A stretch of 58,790 nucleotides of DNA from Bradyrhizobium hipponense (GTDB lineage: Bacteria > Pseudomonadota > Alphaproteobacteria > Rhizobiales > Xanthobacteraceae). The stretch spans positions 1 through 58,790 of the forward strand of contig NZ_VSTH01000138.1 of NCBI RefSeq assembly GCF_008123965.1, in the 5' to 3' direction. The translations under genes were made by a program, and so were the position numbers. Below, piece after piece: positions 17,178 through 25,009 of this stretch (position 1 is its first letter; each line of letters starts with the position of its first letter). Below the pieces are notes generated by a model that saw only the letters and a list, made by a program, of their open reading frames with translations, ran no database searches and had not been told where the DNA came from.

Positions 17178-17588
17178 TCAGGTCGGGATCCGTGTATCGG
17201 TCTGGCTGATTGCCTGCGGACGACCGTGGTCGTCGATCGAGACGTAGGTAAAATTTCCGTCGGTGACGAGGAACGGATGCGCTTCCCTGCGCCGCAGCGC
17301 CCAGGCTTCGAGATGTATGGTGAGCGAGGTCCGCCCCACACGCACAAGGTTGGCGTAGACCGAGACGAGATCGCCGACATAGACCGCCTTGCGAAAATTC
17401 ATCGCCTCGATTGCAACCGTCACGGTGCGCGACTTCGCGACTTTCGAGGCGAACACGCCGCCGCCGACGTCCATCTGGCTGAGCAGCCAGCCGCCGAAGA
17501 TGTCTCCGTTCGCGTTGGTGTCAGCCGGCATCGCCAACGTGCGGATGCAGAGATCGCCGCTCGGCCCGGCATTCGTCTGGTCGCTCAT
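17178..17588 (-). CDS. Acyl-CoA thioesterase, YciA-like hotdog protein
   Basis: Protein of 136 aa. Single hotdog domain hydrolysing acyl-CoA to free fatty acid and CoA. Diagnostic segments are ADTNANGDIFGGWLLSQMD with the catalytic Asp, VTVAIEAMNFRKAVYVGD, and VTDGNFTYVSIDDHGRP. The ATG at 17588 gives the usual length for this family. It starts 7 nt after the fadJ-like stop, so it is the last gene of the beta-oxidation operon and probably buffers the acyl-CoA/CoA ratio. Confidence 0.9.
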   Translation of the reverse strand: MSDQTNAGPSGDLCIRTLAMPADTNANGDIFGGWLLSQMDVGGGVFASKVAKSRTVTVAIEAMNFRKAVYVGDLVSVYANLVRVGRTSLTIHLEAWALRRREAHPFLVTDGNFTYVSIDDHGRPQAISQTDTRIPT

Positions 17589-17595
17589 ATGTCTC

Positions 17596-19692
17596 TCACT
17601 TGAAATTGTCCCAGCCCGGATCGGGCGCGAAGCGGCCGCCGAATCTCTCGGCCAGTGCGCGCAGCGTGGATACGACATTCTCCACGCCACGTGCGCGCGC
17701 ATAGTTCAGCGGGCCGCCGCGGAACGGCGCGTAGCCGGTTCCGAAAATCATGGCGCCGTCGACCGCATCGGGATCGTCGACAATACCTTCGCGCAGCGCG
17801 GCCACGCAGACGTTGGACATCGGCAGCACCAAGCGGTCGATCATCTGGTCGGTGACACGTGGGCCGGTCTCGGGCAACGGCGCCTTCTCCGCCTTGCCGT
17901 CCTTCCAGACGTAGAAGCCCTTGCCGGTCTTGCGGCCGAGTTCGCCCTTGGCGACTTTCTCGCGCAGCCAGGCCGGCGTCGGCGGCAGGAGATCGCCGAA
18001 CTTGGTGCGCAGCATGTCGCCGACATCAAGACAAATATCGAGCCCGACCTGGTCGGCAAGCTCGATCGGTCCCATCGGCATGCCGAACTGTTCGGCCGCC
18101 GCATCGATCAGCCGCTGGTCGATCCTCTCGTCCAGCATCACCATCGCTTCCAGCATGTAGGGCGTCAGCGCGCGGTTGACGAGGAAGCCGGGCGAGCTCT
18201 TCACGGACAGCGGCAGCCGGTCGATCGCGCCGACGAAGGCGAGCGCCTGCTTCAGCACCTCAGGGGCGTTGCCGTCATGGCTGATGACCTCAACCAGTTG
18301 CAGCCGCGACACGGGATTGAAGAAATGAAGACCGACAAGGCGCTCCGGCCGCGCCAACGTCGTGCGCAGATCCTGGAGCGGGATGCTCGATGTGTTGGTC
18401 GCAAGAATCGCGCCCGGTTTCATCCGGGGCTCGAGGCCGGCATAGACCTTCTGCTTCAGCTCGAGCTTTTCTGGCACCGCCTCGATGATGAGATCGGCAT
18501 TGCGAACGCCCTCGCCTTCCATGTCGGGGATCAGGCGATCGAGCGCGTCGCGCAACTCGGTGGGTTTGCGGATGATCTTGCCAAAGAGCTCGGCCGCGCG
18601 CTTCACCGCGCTGGCGATCGGCTCAGCCTTCATGTCGGCGAGTGAGACGCGCATCCCCTGGCTCGCGCACCACGCCGCGATATCGCCGCCCATGGCACCG
18701 GCGCCGATGACGTGGACCTGCTTGATCGTGTTGCCGCTGCCGGCGGCCTTCTTCATCTGCTCGCGCAGGAAGAACACCCGGATCAAATTCTGCGCAGTCG
18801 GCGTCACCATCAGTTTTGCGAATGACGCCTGCTCGGCCCTGAGCATCGCGGCTTTGCTGCCGCCATGAGCTTCCCAGAGATCGATCAGCGCGTAAGGCGC
18901 TGGATAGTGCTCGCGGGATGCCGCCTTCGCCGCTTCGCTGCGCATGCGCTTGGCCAAAAGCCCGCGCACGGATCCGAAATTCGCCGCGCGAGTCAAGAGA
19001 CCCGGCCGCGCCCGCTTCAGGCGGCCAAACAGCGCGTCCTTCACTGCGTTGCGGACGTGCCGTTCCTGCGTCACGGTATCGACAAGGCCGAGCGATCTGG
19101 CGCGGCGCGCATCGATGGTGCGGCCGGTCAGCATCAGCGCCATCGACTGCGTCGGGTTGACCTGCGCGGTGAAGCGCGCGGTGCCGCCGAGGCCGGGATG
19201 CAGGCCCAGCATCACCTCCGGAAAGCCGAAGCGCGCGCCGTCGATGGCGATGCGCGACTGGCACGCCAGCGCGACCTCGAGCCCGCCGCCGAGGCAGAAG
19301 CCGTGGATGATCGCGACCGTCGGCAGCTTCAGCGCTTCCAGATGGTCGACCACGGCATGCGCGGCGCGGATGCGCGTCTCCACCATTGCGGCATCGCCGG
19401 CTCCGCGGAATTCGTTCACGTCGGCGCCGGCGATGAAGCCGGACGGCTTTGCCGAGCGGATCACAAGACCGGCAGGACGCTCGGTCTCGATCGCCGCGAG
19501 CACGGCGTCGAATTCCTCTAACACGCCGGAGGACAGCGTGTTGGCACTTGCATCGGCGCGGTCGAACAGCAGCCAGGCGACACCGTCGGCATCGCGCGAC
19601 AGCTTGAAGTGGCGGTAGGGGCTGTCGGCCGCAGGCTGAGGCCCAAGCGTCAGCACGCGGTCGCCGAACGCGGTCATGATCTTCGAATCCAT
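17596..19692 (-). CDS. fadJ: Fused enoyl-CoA hydratase/3-hydroxyacyl-CoA dehydrogenase (FadJ/FadB-like)
   Basis: Protein of 698 aa, the multifunctional alpha subunit of fatty acid beta-oxidation. The crotonase domain is at about 25-290: the oxyanion motif FIAGADVNEF, then GFCLGGGLEVALACQSRIA and FGFPEVMLGLHPGLGG, carrying both catalytic Glu residues. The Rossmann domain begins at about 315 (VIGAGAMGGDIAAWCASQG). It is followed by the dehydrogenase signature HFFNPVSRLQLVEVI and C-terminal helical domains. ATG 19692 lies 2 nt after the thiolase stop. It should act with that thiolase as a trifunctional complex. fadJ versus fadB cannot be settled by eye. Confidence 0.92.
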   Translation of the reverse strand: MDSKIMTAFGDRVLTLGPQPAADSPYRHFKLSRDADGVAWLLFDRADASANTLSSGVLEEFDAVLAAIETERPAGLVIRSAKPSGFIAGADVNEFRGAGDAAMVETRIRAAHAVVDHLEALKLPTVAIIHGFCLGGGLEVALACQSRIAIDGARFGFPEVMLGLHPGLGGTARFTAQVNPTQSMALMLTGRTIDARRARSLGLVDTVTQERHVRNAVKDALFGRLKRARPGLLTRAANFGSVRGLLAKRMRSEAAKAASREHYPAPYALIDLWEAHGGSKAAMLRAEQASFAKLMVTPTAQNLIRVFFLREQMKKAAGSGNTIKQVHVIGAGAMGGDIAAWCASQGMRVSLADMKAEPIASAVKRAAELFGKIIRKPTELRDALDRLIPDMEGEGVRNADLIIEAVPEKLELKQKVYAGLEPRMKPGAILATNTSSIPLQDLRTTLARPERLVGLHFFNPVSRLQLVEVISHDGNAPEVLKQALAFVGAIDRLPLSVKSSPGFLVNRALTPYMLEAMVMLDERIDQRLIDAAAEQFGMPMGPIELADQVGLDICLDVGDMLRTKFGDLLPPTPAWLREKVAKGELGRKTGKGFYVWKDGKAEKAPLPETGPRVTDQMIDRLVLPMSNVCVAALREGIVDDPDAVDGAMIFGTGYAPFRGGPLNYARARGVENVVSTLRALAERFGGRFAPDPGWDNFK

Positions 19693-19694
19693 GG

Positions 19695-20978
19695 TCACAC
19701 CGCCTCGATCAGCATGGCGCCGCCGAGCCCGCCGCCGATGCATTCGGTGGCAACCCCACGCCGCGTGCCGAGCCGCCTCATGGCGTTGACGAGATGCAGC
19801 ACGATGCGGTTGCCGGACGTGCCGACGGGATGGCCGAGCGAGATGGCGCCGCCATCGACATTGAGCCTGTCACGGTCAATCTCGCCGGCGGTGCCGTCGA
19901 GCCCGAGGATCTCGCGGCAGAACTTGTCGTCGTTCCAGGCAGCCAGGCAGCCCAGCACCTGGGTGGCAAAGGCTTCGTTCAGCTCCCAGGTCTCGACGTC
20001 CTTGATGGTGAGATTGTTGCGCTTCAACAGCGGCGTCGCCGACAGCACGGGACCGAGCCCCATGATGCTCGGATCGAGCGCAGCCCAGTTGCTGTCAACG
20101 ATGACTGCCTTCGGCGTCAATCCGTACTTTGCCACCGCCCCGTCGGAAGCGAGGATCACCCAGGAGGCGCCGTCGGTGATCTGCGAGGAATTGCCGGCGG
20201 TGACCTGGCCCCAAGGGCGCTCGAACACCGGCTTTAGTTTTGCCAGCGTCTCGGACGACGAGTCGGGCCGAACGCCGTCGTCATGGTCGAAGAAGTTGCC
20301 GTCCCGGGAGAACGCGGTCTCGACCTCACCCTTCAGAAATCCTTCCACCTGCGCACGTGCGAGCCGGCGATGGCTCTCGGCAGCATAGGCATCCGATTGC
20401 GCGCGCGTAATGCCGAAGAGATGGCCGACGACCTCCGCCGTCTGGCCCATGTTCAGATCCGTAACGGGATCGGTGAGCCCACGCTCGAGGCCGATGATCG
20501 GCTTGAGATAGCGCGGCCGCAACTTGAAGGCCGCGGCGAGCTTTGCGGCCATGCCCTTGGCGGTGGCAAGGCCGGCGAACCAGCGGACGCCGGAATTTGG
20601 CCAGACCAGCGGCGCGTGGCTCAAAGCTTCGGTGCCGCCGGCGAGGATCATGTCGGCGTGGCCCTCGCGGATGTAGCGGTAGCCGGTGTCGATCGACTGC
20701 ATGCCGGAGCCGCAATTGATCTGCACGGTGAAAGCGACCATGTCCTCGCCCATGCCGAGCCTGAGCGCGGCGACGCGGGCTGGGTTCATCTCGTCCGCAA
20801 TGACGTTGACGCAGCCGAGGATGACCTGATCGAACGTCGTGGGCGCAAACGGCTGGCGCGCCAGCAGCGGCCGGCCGCACTGCACAGCAAGGTCCACAGG
20901 TGTGAAAGGTCCCGGCCCCGAACGTGCTTTTAGAAACGGCGTTCGGCTGCCGTCGACGATGAAAACCGGTCGTGCCAT
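19695..20978 (-). CDS. fadI: Acetyl-CoA C-acyltransferase (thiolase, FadI-like)
   Basis: Protein of 427 aa. Thiolytic cleavage of 3-ketoacyl-CoA, the last step of beta-oxidation. The nucleophilic Cys lies in QINCGSGMQSIDTGYR (about residue 93). The active-site His is in GGAISLGHPVGTSGNR, and the second Cys is in ATECIGGGLGGAML near the C-terminus. The start overlaps the fadE stop by one base and the stop is 2 nt before the fadJ-like gene, so the three are translationally coupled. Confidence 0.92.
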   Translation of the reverse strand: MARPVFIVDGSRTPFLKARSGPGPFTPVDLAVQCGRPLLARQPFAPTTFDQVILGCVNVIADEMNPARVAALRLGMGEDMVAFTVQINCGSGMQSIDTGYRYIREGHADMILAGGTEALSHAPLVWPNSGVRWFAGLATAKGMAAKLAAAFKLRPRYLKPIIGLERGLTDPVTDLNMGQTAEVVGHLFGITRAQSDAYAAESHRRLARAQVEGFLKGEVETAFSRDGNFFDHDDGVRPDSSSETLAKLKPVFERPWGQVTAGNSSQITDGASWVILASDGAVAKYGLTPKAVIVDSNWAALDPSIMGLGPVLSATPLLKRNNLTIKDVETWELNEAFATQVLGCLAAWNDDKFCREILGLDGTAGEIDRDRLNVDGGAISLGHPVGTSGNRIVLHLVNAMRRLGTRRGVATECIGGGLGGAMLIEAV

Positions 20979-23245
20979 CAGCTCGCCGCCCTCTGTTCAC
21001 CGAGTTCCTGGAAGAATTGATGCACGCCTGCGGTTTTCTTGTAAATCGGCGACAGCGCCTCCGGCGCAAAATCATCGACCTCGATCACTTTTGTGACGGC
21101 CTCACGGGCCGCCGCAAGCTGCTCGCCTTCGGCCTGCGTGATCACGCCCTTGGCCACGGCCTCGTTCCAGTCGCCCATATGCGCCGCGCGCATGCGCTTG
21201 GCGATGGCATCGGTGGCTGCAACCAGCTTGAACGCGCGCTCCAGCCGCGCGAAGCCGCCGTCGTCATCGACATAAGCAAGATCGGGCGTGAGGCGGTCGC
21301 GCGCGGCTGACGGCTCGAGCACGAGGCTTGCGCATTGGTGCACGACGCGGTCGCTTGGGCCGAGCACGCGGGCGCCGAAGGGCTGGACCACGAGCTTGAG
21401 GAAGCCGGCGACGAAACGGTTGGGCAGGTTGGCGAGGATTTCGGCGAACCTGTTCTCGATAGTCCTGAAGCCGGTCGCCATGCACCATTCCAGCGCGGCA
21501 AAATCCTCCTTCTGCCGTCCCTCGTCGTGCCAGCGCTTCAGCGCCGCCGAGAGCAGATAGAGCTCGGAGAGAATGTCGCCGAAGCGCGCTGACAGCATCT
21601 CCTTGCGCTTGAGCGCGCCGCCGAGCGTGAGCAGCGCCATGTCGGCGCAGAGCGCGAACGCAGCCGAATAGCGCGACAGCTGGCGATAGAATGGCGTCGC
21701 CTCGCCGGCGTCCGGCGCCGGCGCAAAAGCACCAGATGTCCAGCTCCGGCCGAAGGCGCGGAACAACGTCCGAAAGCTGTGGCCGACATGTTTCCAGAAT
21801 GCCTTGTCGAACGCGGTGAGCCCGCGATCGCGGTCGGTTTCGGCCAGCGCGTTCATCTCGTCGAGCAGATAGGGATGGGCGCGAATGGCGCCCTGCCCGA
21901 ACACGATGAGATTGCGGGTCAGGATATTGGCGCCTTCCACGGTGATGCCGACCGGCACGGCGCGGTGCAGATTGCCGAGATAGTTTTGCGGCCCGTCGAT
22001 CACCGCCTTGCCGCCATGGATGTCCATGGCGTCGTCGACCGCGGTTCGCATCCGCTCGGTCGCGTGCAGCTTCATGATGCCGGAGATGACGGCGGGATGA
22101 ACCCCGGCATTCAGTGCGGCGCAAGTGAGCCGCCGCGCCGCATCGAGCTGGTAGGCGGTGGCGACGATGCGCGCCAGCGGCTCCTCGACGCCCTCGAACT
22201 TGGAGATGGAGATGCCGAACTGCTCGCGAATGCGGGCATAGGCCCCCGTGGTGCGCGCGGCATAGGCGGCGCCCGCTGCCGACAGCGACGGCAGCGAGAT
22301 GCCGCGCCCGGCGGCGAGCGCCGTCATTAGCATCTTCCAGCCTTGCCCCAGCCGTGCCTCGCCGCCGATGACATAATCGAGCGGAATGAAGACGTCGCGG
22401 CCCCAATTCGGGCCGTTCTGAAACACCTGCATCGACGGCAAATGGCGTTTACCGATCTCGACACCGGGAAGGTTGGTCGGAATCAGCGCCACGCTGATGC
22501 CGAGCTCCTCCTGATCGCCCACCAGATGATCGGGATCATGGGCCTTAAATGCAAGGCCAAGCAGCGTCGCGACGGGGCCGAGCGTGATGTAGCGCTTGTG
22601 CCAGTTGAGCCTGAGGCCGATGACTTCGCGGCCTTCGAAATTCCCTTTGCAGACGATTCCAGTGTCGACCATCGAGGCAGCATCGGAGCCGGCTTCCGGA
22701 CTGGTGAGGCCGAAGCAGGGAATGTCGCGGCCATCGGCCAGCCGCGGTAGCCAACGCTCCTGCTGCTCCCTGGTGCCGAAGCGCATCAGGAGTTCGCCCG
22801 GCCCGAGCGAGTTCGGCACCATCACGGTGACTGCGGCGGCGATCGAGCGGGTCGAGATCTTGCGCACCACTTCCGAATGCGCATAGGGCGAGAAGCCAAG
22901 GCCGCCAAATTCCTTCGGAATGATCATGCCGAAGAATTTCTCGCGCTTGACGAAGTGCCAGACGTCCTGCGGCAGGTCGCGCAACTCCCAAAAGATCTTC
23001 CACTCGTCGAGCATGGCGCAGAGCTCATCGACCGGGCCGGTGAGGAAGGCCTGCTCCTCGTCGGTCAGTTTCGCCGGCGCGATGTCCAGCAGTTTCGACC
23101 AGTCCGGATTGCCGGTGAAGAGATCGGCGTCCCACCAGACGTCGCCGGCCTCCAGCGCCTCGCGCTCGGTGCCGGACATCGCCGGCAAGACCCCGCGTGC
23201 CCAGGAGAAGATCGGCTTGGTGATGGTGTCGCGGCGGAAGCTCAT
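20978..23245 (-). CDS. fadE: Acyl-CoA dehydrogenase FadE
   Basis: Protein of 755 aa. FAD-dependent first step of beta-oxidation, forming trans-2-enoyl-CoA. The long FadE type is shown by the N-terminal acyl-CoA dehydrogenase core (about 75-480) plus a C-terminal DUF1974 region (about 480-750). Motifs are FGLTSPEAGSDAASMVDTG (FAD/substrate region), KRYITLGPVATLLGLAFKA, MDIHGGKAVI, and VEGANILTRNLIVFGQGA with the predicted catalytic Glu. It lacks the membrane segments at the N-terminus of E. coli FadE, so it is shorter. First gene of the fad operon; ATG 23245. Confidence 0.93.
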   Translation of the reverse strand: MSFRRDTITKPIFSWARGVLPAMSGTEREALEAGDVWWDADLFTGNPDWSKLLDIAPAKLTDEEQAFLTGPVDELCAMLDEWKIFWELRDLPQDVWHFVKREKFFGMIIPKEFGGLGFSPYAHSEVVRKISTRSIAAAVTVMVPNSLGPGELLMRFGTREQQERWLPRLADGRDIPCFGLTSPEAGSDAASMVDTGIVCKGNFEGREVIGLRLNWHKRYITLGPVATLLGLAFKAHDPDHLVGDQEELGISVALIPTNLPGVEIGKRHLPSMQVFQNGPNWGRDVFIPLDYVIGGEARLGQGWKMLMTALAAGRGISLPSLSAAGAAYAARTTGAYARIREQFGISISKFEGVEEPLARIVATAYQLDAARRLTCAALNAGVHPAVISGIMKLHATERMRTAVDDAMDIHGGKAVIDGPQNYLGNLHRAVPVGITVEGANILTRNLIVFGQGAIRAHPYLLDEMNALAETDRDRGLTAFDKAFWKHVGHSFRTLFRAFGRSWTSGAFAPAPDAGEATPFYRQLSRYSAAFALCADMALLTLGGALKRKEMLSARFGDILSELYLLSAALKRWHDEGRQKEDFAALEWCMATGFRTIENRFAEILANLPNRFVAGFLKLVVQPFGARVLGPSDRVVHQCASLVLEPSAARDRLTPDLAYVDDDGGFARLERAFKLVAATDAIAKRMRAAHMGDWNEAVAKGVITQAEGEQLAAAREAVTKVIEVDDFAPEALSPIYKKTAGVHQFFQELGEQRAAS

Positions 23246-23414
23246 GGCTGACCTCATGCATCGGCGCGGTTGTCGGGCATTTTAGCGGAAAGTGGCTGGC
23301 GGAAGTGAACACTTCGCCGGCAAAATTGACGCGGCCGGGCGGCCGCCCAAGGCCATAACGGCCGGGTGCGGTGGCAGTTCCGAGAGGGGAAATGGGGCTG
23401 AATGTCTCGCCGCA

Positions 23415-23539
23415 GTCATTCCGGGGCACGCGGAGCGTGAACTATGATGCGCAATTGCGCATCTGAGAATCTGTCGCGCGGCAGCGTTGGTCGATGAATG
23501 GATTCCGGGTTCGCGCCTCTCGGCGCGCCCCGGAATGAC
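23415..23539. repeat. Dispersed inverted repeat, family E (diverged copy)
   Basis: Starts GTCATTCCGGGGCACGC and ends GCGCCCCGGAATGAC, with a short TGCGCAATTGCGCA palindrome inside. It fills most of the gap between fadE and the flavin reductase gene. A further weak relative, ATCATCCCCGG to CCGGGAATGAT, lies at 24304-24343. Confidence 0.75.
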
Positions 23540-23559
23540 GTGGAGAGGGCGAGGTGGGC

Positions 23560-24183
23560 CTAGTCCGGCCGCACCATCTCGAACATGTTTTCCGGCTTGA
23601 TCTCGAAATAGTCTCCCTGCCGTCCTGCGCGGACGATCGGGTGGGCGGCGGCGGTCTGGTAGACGCCGTCCTTGATCATGGCCTTGTCGATGTGGACGGC
23701 GACGACTTCGCCGAGCGTCAGCCAGGCGTCGGCTTGCTTGCCGTCGGCCCCCTTGAGGCGGACGACGTCGGAGACCTTGCACTCGAGCGCCACTGGGCTC
23801 TCGCCGACGCGCGGCACGTTGACGAGGTTGCCCGGCACGGCGGTAAGTCCCGCAACCTCGAACTCGTCGACCTCCGGGGCGACATGCGCCGCGGTCGCGT
23901 TCATCTGCTTGGCCAGATCCATGGTGGCGAGATTCCAGACGAACTCCCCGGTCTGCTGGATGTTCTCGACCGTGTCCTTCCAGTTGGTGGAGGAGAAGCC
24001 GATGATCGGGGGCACGTAGCAGAATGCGTTGAAGAAGCTATAGGGCGCAAGGTTGACGTGGCCCCTGGTGTCGCGCGACGAAATCCACCCGATCGGCCGC
24101 GGCGCGATGATGGCGTTGAAGGGATCGTGCTTGAGGCCGTGGCCCTTGGCGGGCTCGTAGAAGTGCAGATCTTTGTCGGTCAC
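23560..24183 (-). CDS. Flavin reductase-like domain protein (FMN-binding)
   Basis: Protein of 207 aa. Flavin reductase-like split barrel of the DIM6/NTAB type. Visible features are NAIIAPRPIGWISSRDTRGHVNLAPYSFFNAFCYVPPIIGFSS, cut here only for description, the FVWNLATMDLAKQMNATA segment, and a C-terminal EIKPENMFEMVRPD. Likely an NAD(P)H:flavin reductase or an FMN protein of unknown substrate. I place the start at GTG 24183 because GAGGAGGAAA precedes it at good spacing. In-frame ATGs further up lie inside a family C repeat. Confidence 0.86.
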   Translation of the reverse strand: MTDKDLHFYEPAKGHGLKHDPFNAIIAPRPIGWISSRDTRGHVNLAPYSFFNAFCYVPPIIGFSSTNWKDTVENIQQTGEFVWNLATMDLAKQMNATAAHVAPEVDEFEVAGLTAVPGNLVNVPRVGESPVALECKVSDVVRLKGADGKQADAWLTLGEVVAVHIDKAMIKDGVYQTAAAHPIVRAGRQGDYFEIKPENMFEMVRPD

Positions 24184-24199
24184 GCGCTGTTTCCTCCTC

Positions 24200-24277
24200 G
24201 TCATTGCGAGCGCAGCGAAGCAATCCAGACTGCCTCCGCGGAAAGACTCTGGATTGCTCCGCTGCGCTCGCAATAAC
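24200..24277. repeat. Dispersed inverted repeat, family C (copy 2)
   Basis: Starts GTCATTGCGAGCGCAGCG and ends GCTGCGCTCGCAATAAC. It is directly upstream of the flavin reductase ribosome-binding site and adds spurious in-frame ATG codons to that gene. Confidence 0.85.
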
Positions 24278-24378
24278 GGAGTTTGTTGATTCGTCCGTGC
24301 GTATCATCCCCGGGGCGGCCGCTGGACCGACGCCGGGAATGATAGCATATCTGTTTATACGAAAAATTCCGCCGCCCG

Positions 24379-24978
24379 TCAGTGACGCGGCGACAAACCC
24401 GCAATGACGAAATCGATCATCTGGTCGATGCTCGGGCCCGGCTTGGTGGCGCACTGGGCGATCATCTGGGGGTGGAAGAACCGCATCATGGCGGTGCAGG
24501 CGCACATTGAGGCGAGCTCCAGGTCCGGAGCTTCGAACTCGCCGGAGGCGGCGCCTTGCGCGATCATCTGGCCGATCGCCGTGGTGATGAGCTCCATGTG
24601 GGCGACGCAGACATCCCAGTCCTCCTGCATCGCGATCTCGACCATCTCGTGCAGCTTGGAATCACCGACATAGCGTTCAGTGTTCATGCGATGGATGGTG
24701 GTCAGCAGCTCGCGGAAGCGCTCCAGCACCGGACCGGGCCTGGCCACGATCCGCTGCGCCTCCAGCTCGACCTCGCCCATCAGTGAGCGGGCCACGGCTT
24801 GATGGATCGCCTTTTTCGATTCGAAGAAGCGATAGACATTGGCGGGGCTCATCCTGAGCTCCTTGGCAATGTCCCCGACCGTCGTCTTCTGGTAGCCGAT
24901 CTGGCGGAACAGCCGCTCGGCTACCTCGAGAATACGATCCCGGGTGTCGCCTTCGATATGCTCCGCAATCAGTGTCAT
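24379..24978 (-). CDS. TetR-family regulator of the RND efflux system
   Basis: Protein of 199 aa. The N-terminal TetR helix-turn-helix runs over about 12-58 (RDRILEVAERLFRQIGYQKT, GDIAKELRMSPANVYRFFES). The C-terminal ligand domain is all-helical. It is encoded downstream of and on the same strand as the efflux genes, 31 nt past the permease stop. A TCGTCAGT-type motif occurs just upstream of this gene and also in front of the adaptor gene, so autoregulation and control of the pump are likely. The inducing ligand is unknown. Confidence 0.88.
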   Translation of the reverse strand: MTLIAEHIEGDTRDRILEVAERLFRQIGYQKTTVGDIAKELRMSPANVYRFFESKKAIHQAVARSLMGEVELEAQRIVARPGPVLERFRELLTTIHRMNTERYVGDSKLHEMVEIAMQEDWDVCVAHMELITTAIGQMIAQGAASGEFEAPDLELASMCACTAMMRFFHPQMIAQCATKPGPSIDQMIDFVIAGLSPRH

Positions 24979-24988
24979 TTGTCAGGAC

Positions 24989-25003
24989 TCGTCAGTTAGC
25001 AGT
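24989..25003. promoter_or_regulatory. Candidate TetR half-operator upstream of the regulator gene
   Basis: TCGTCAGTTAGCAGT matches TCGTCAGTCATCAGA at 29498-29512 in 11 of 15 positions. It lies 11 nt before the tetR start. Confidence 0.35.
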
Positions 25004-25009
25004 CTTCAT

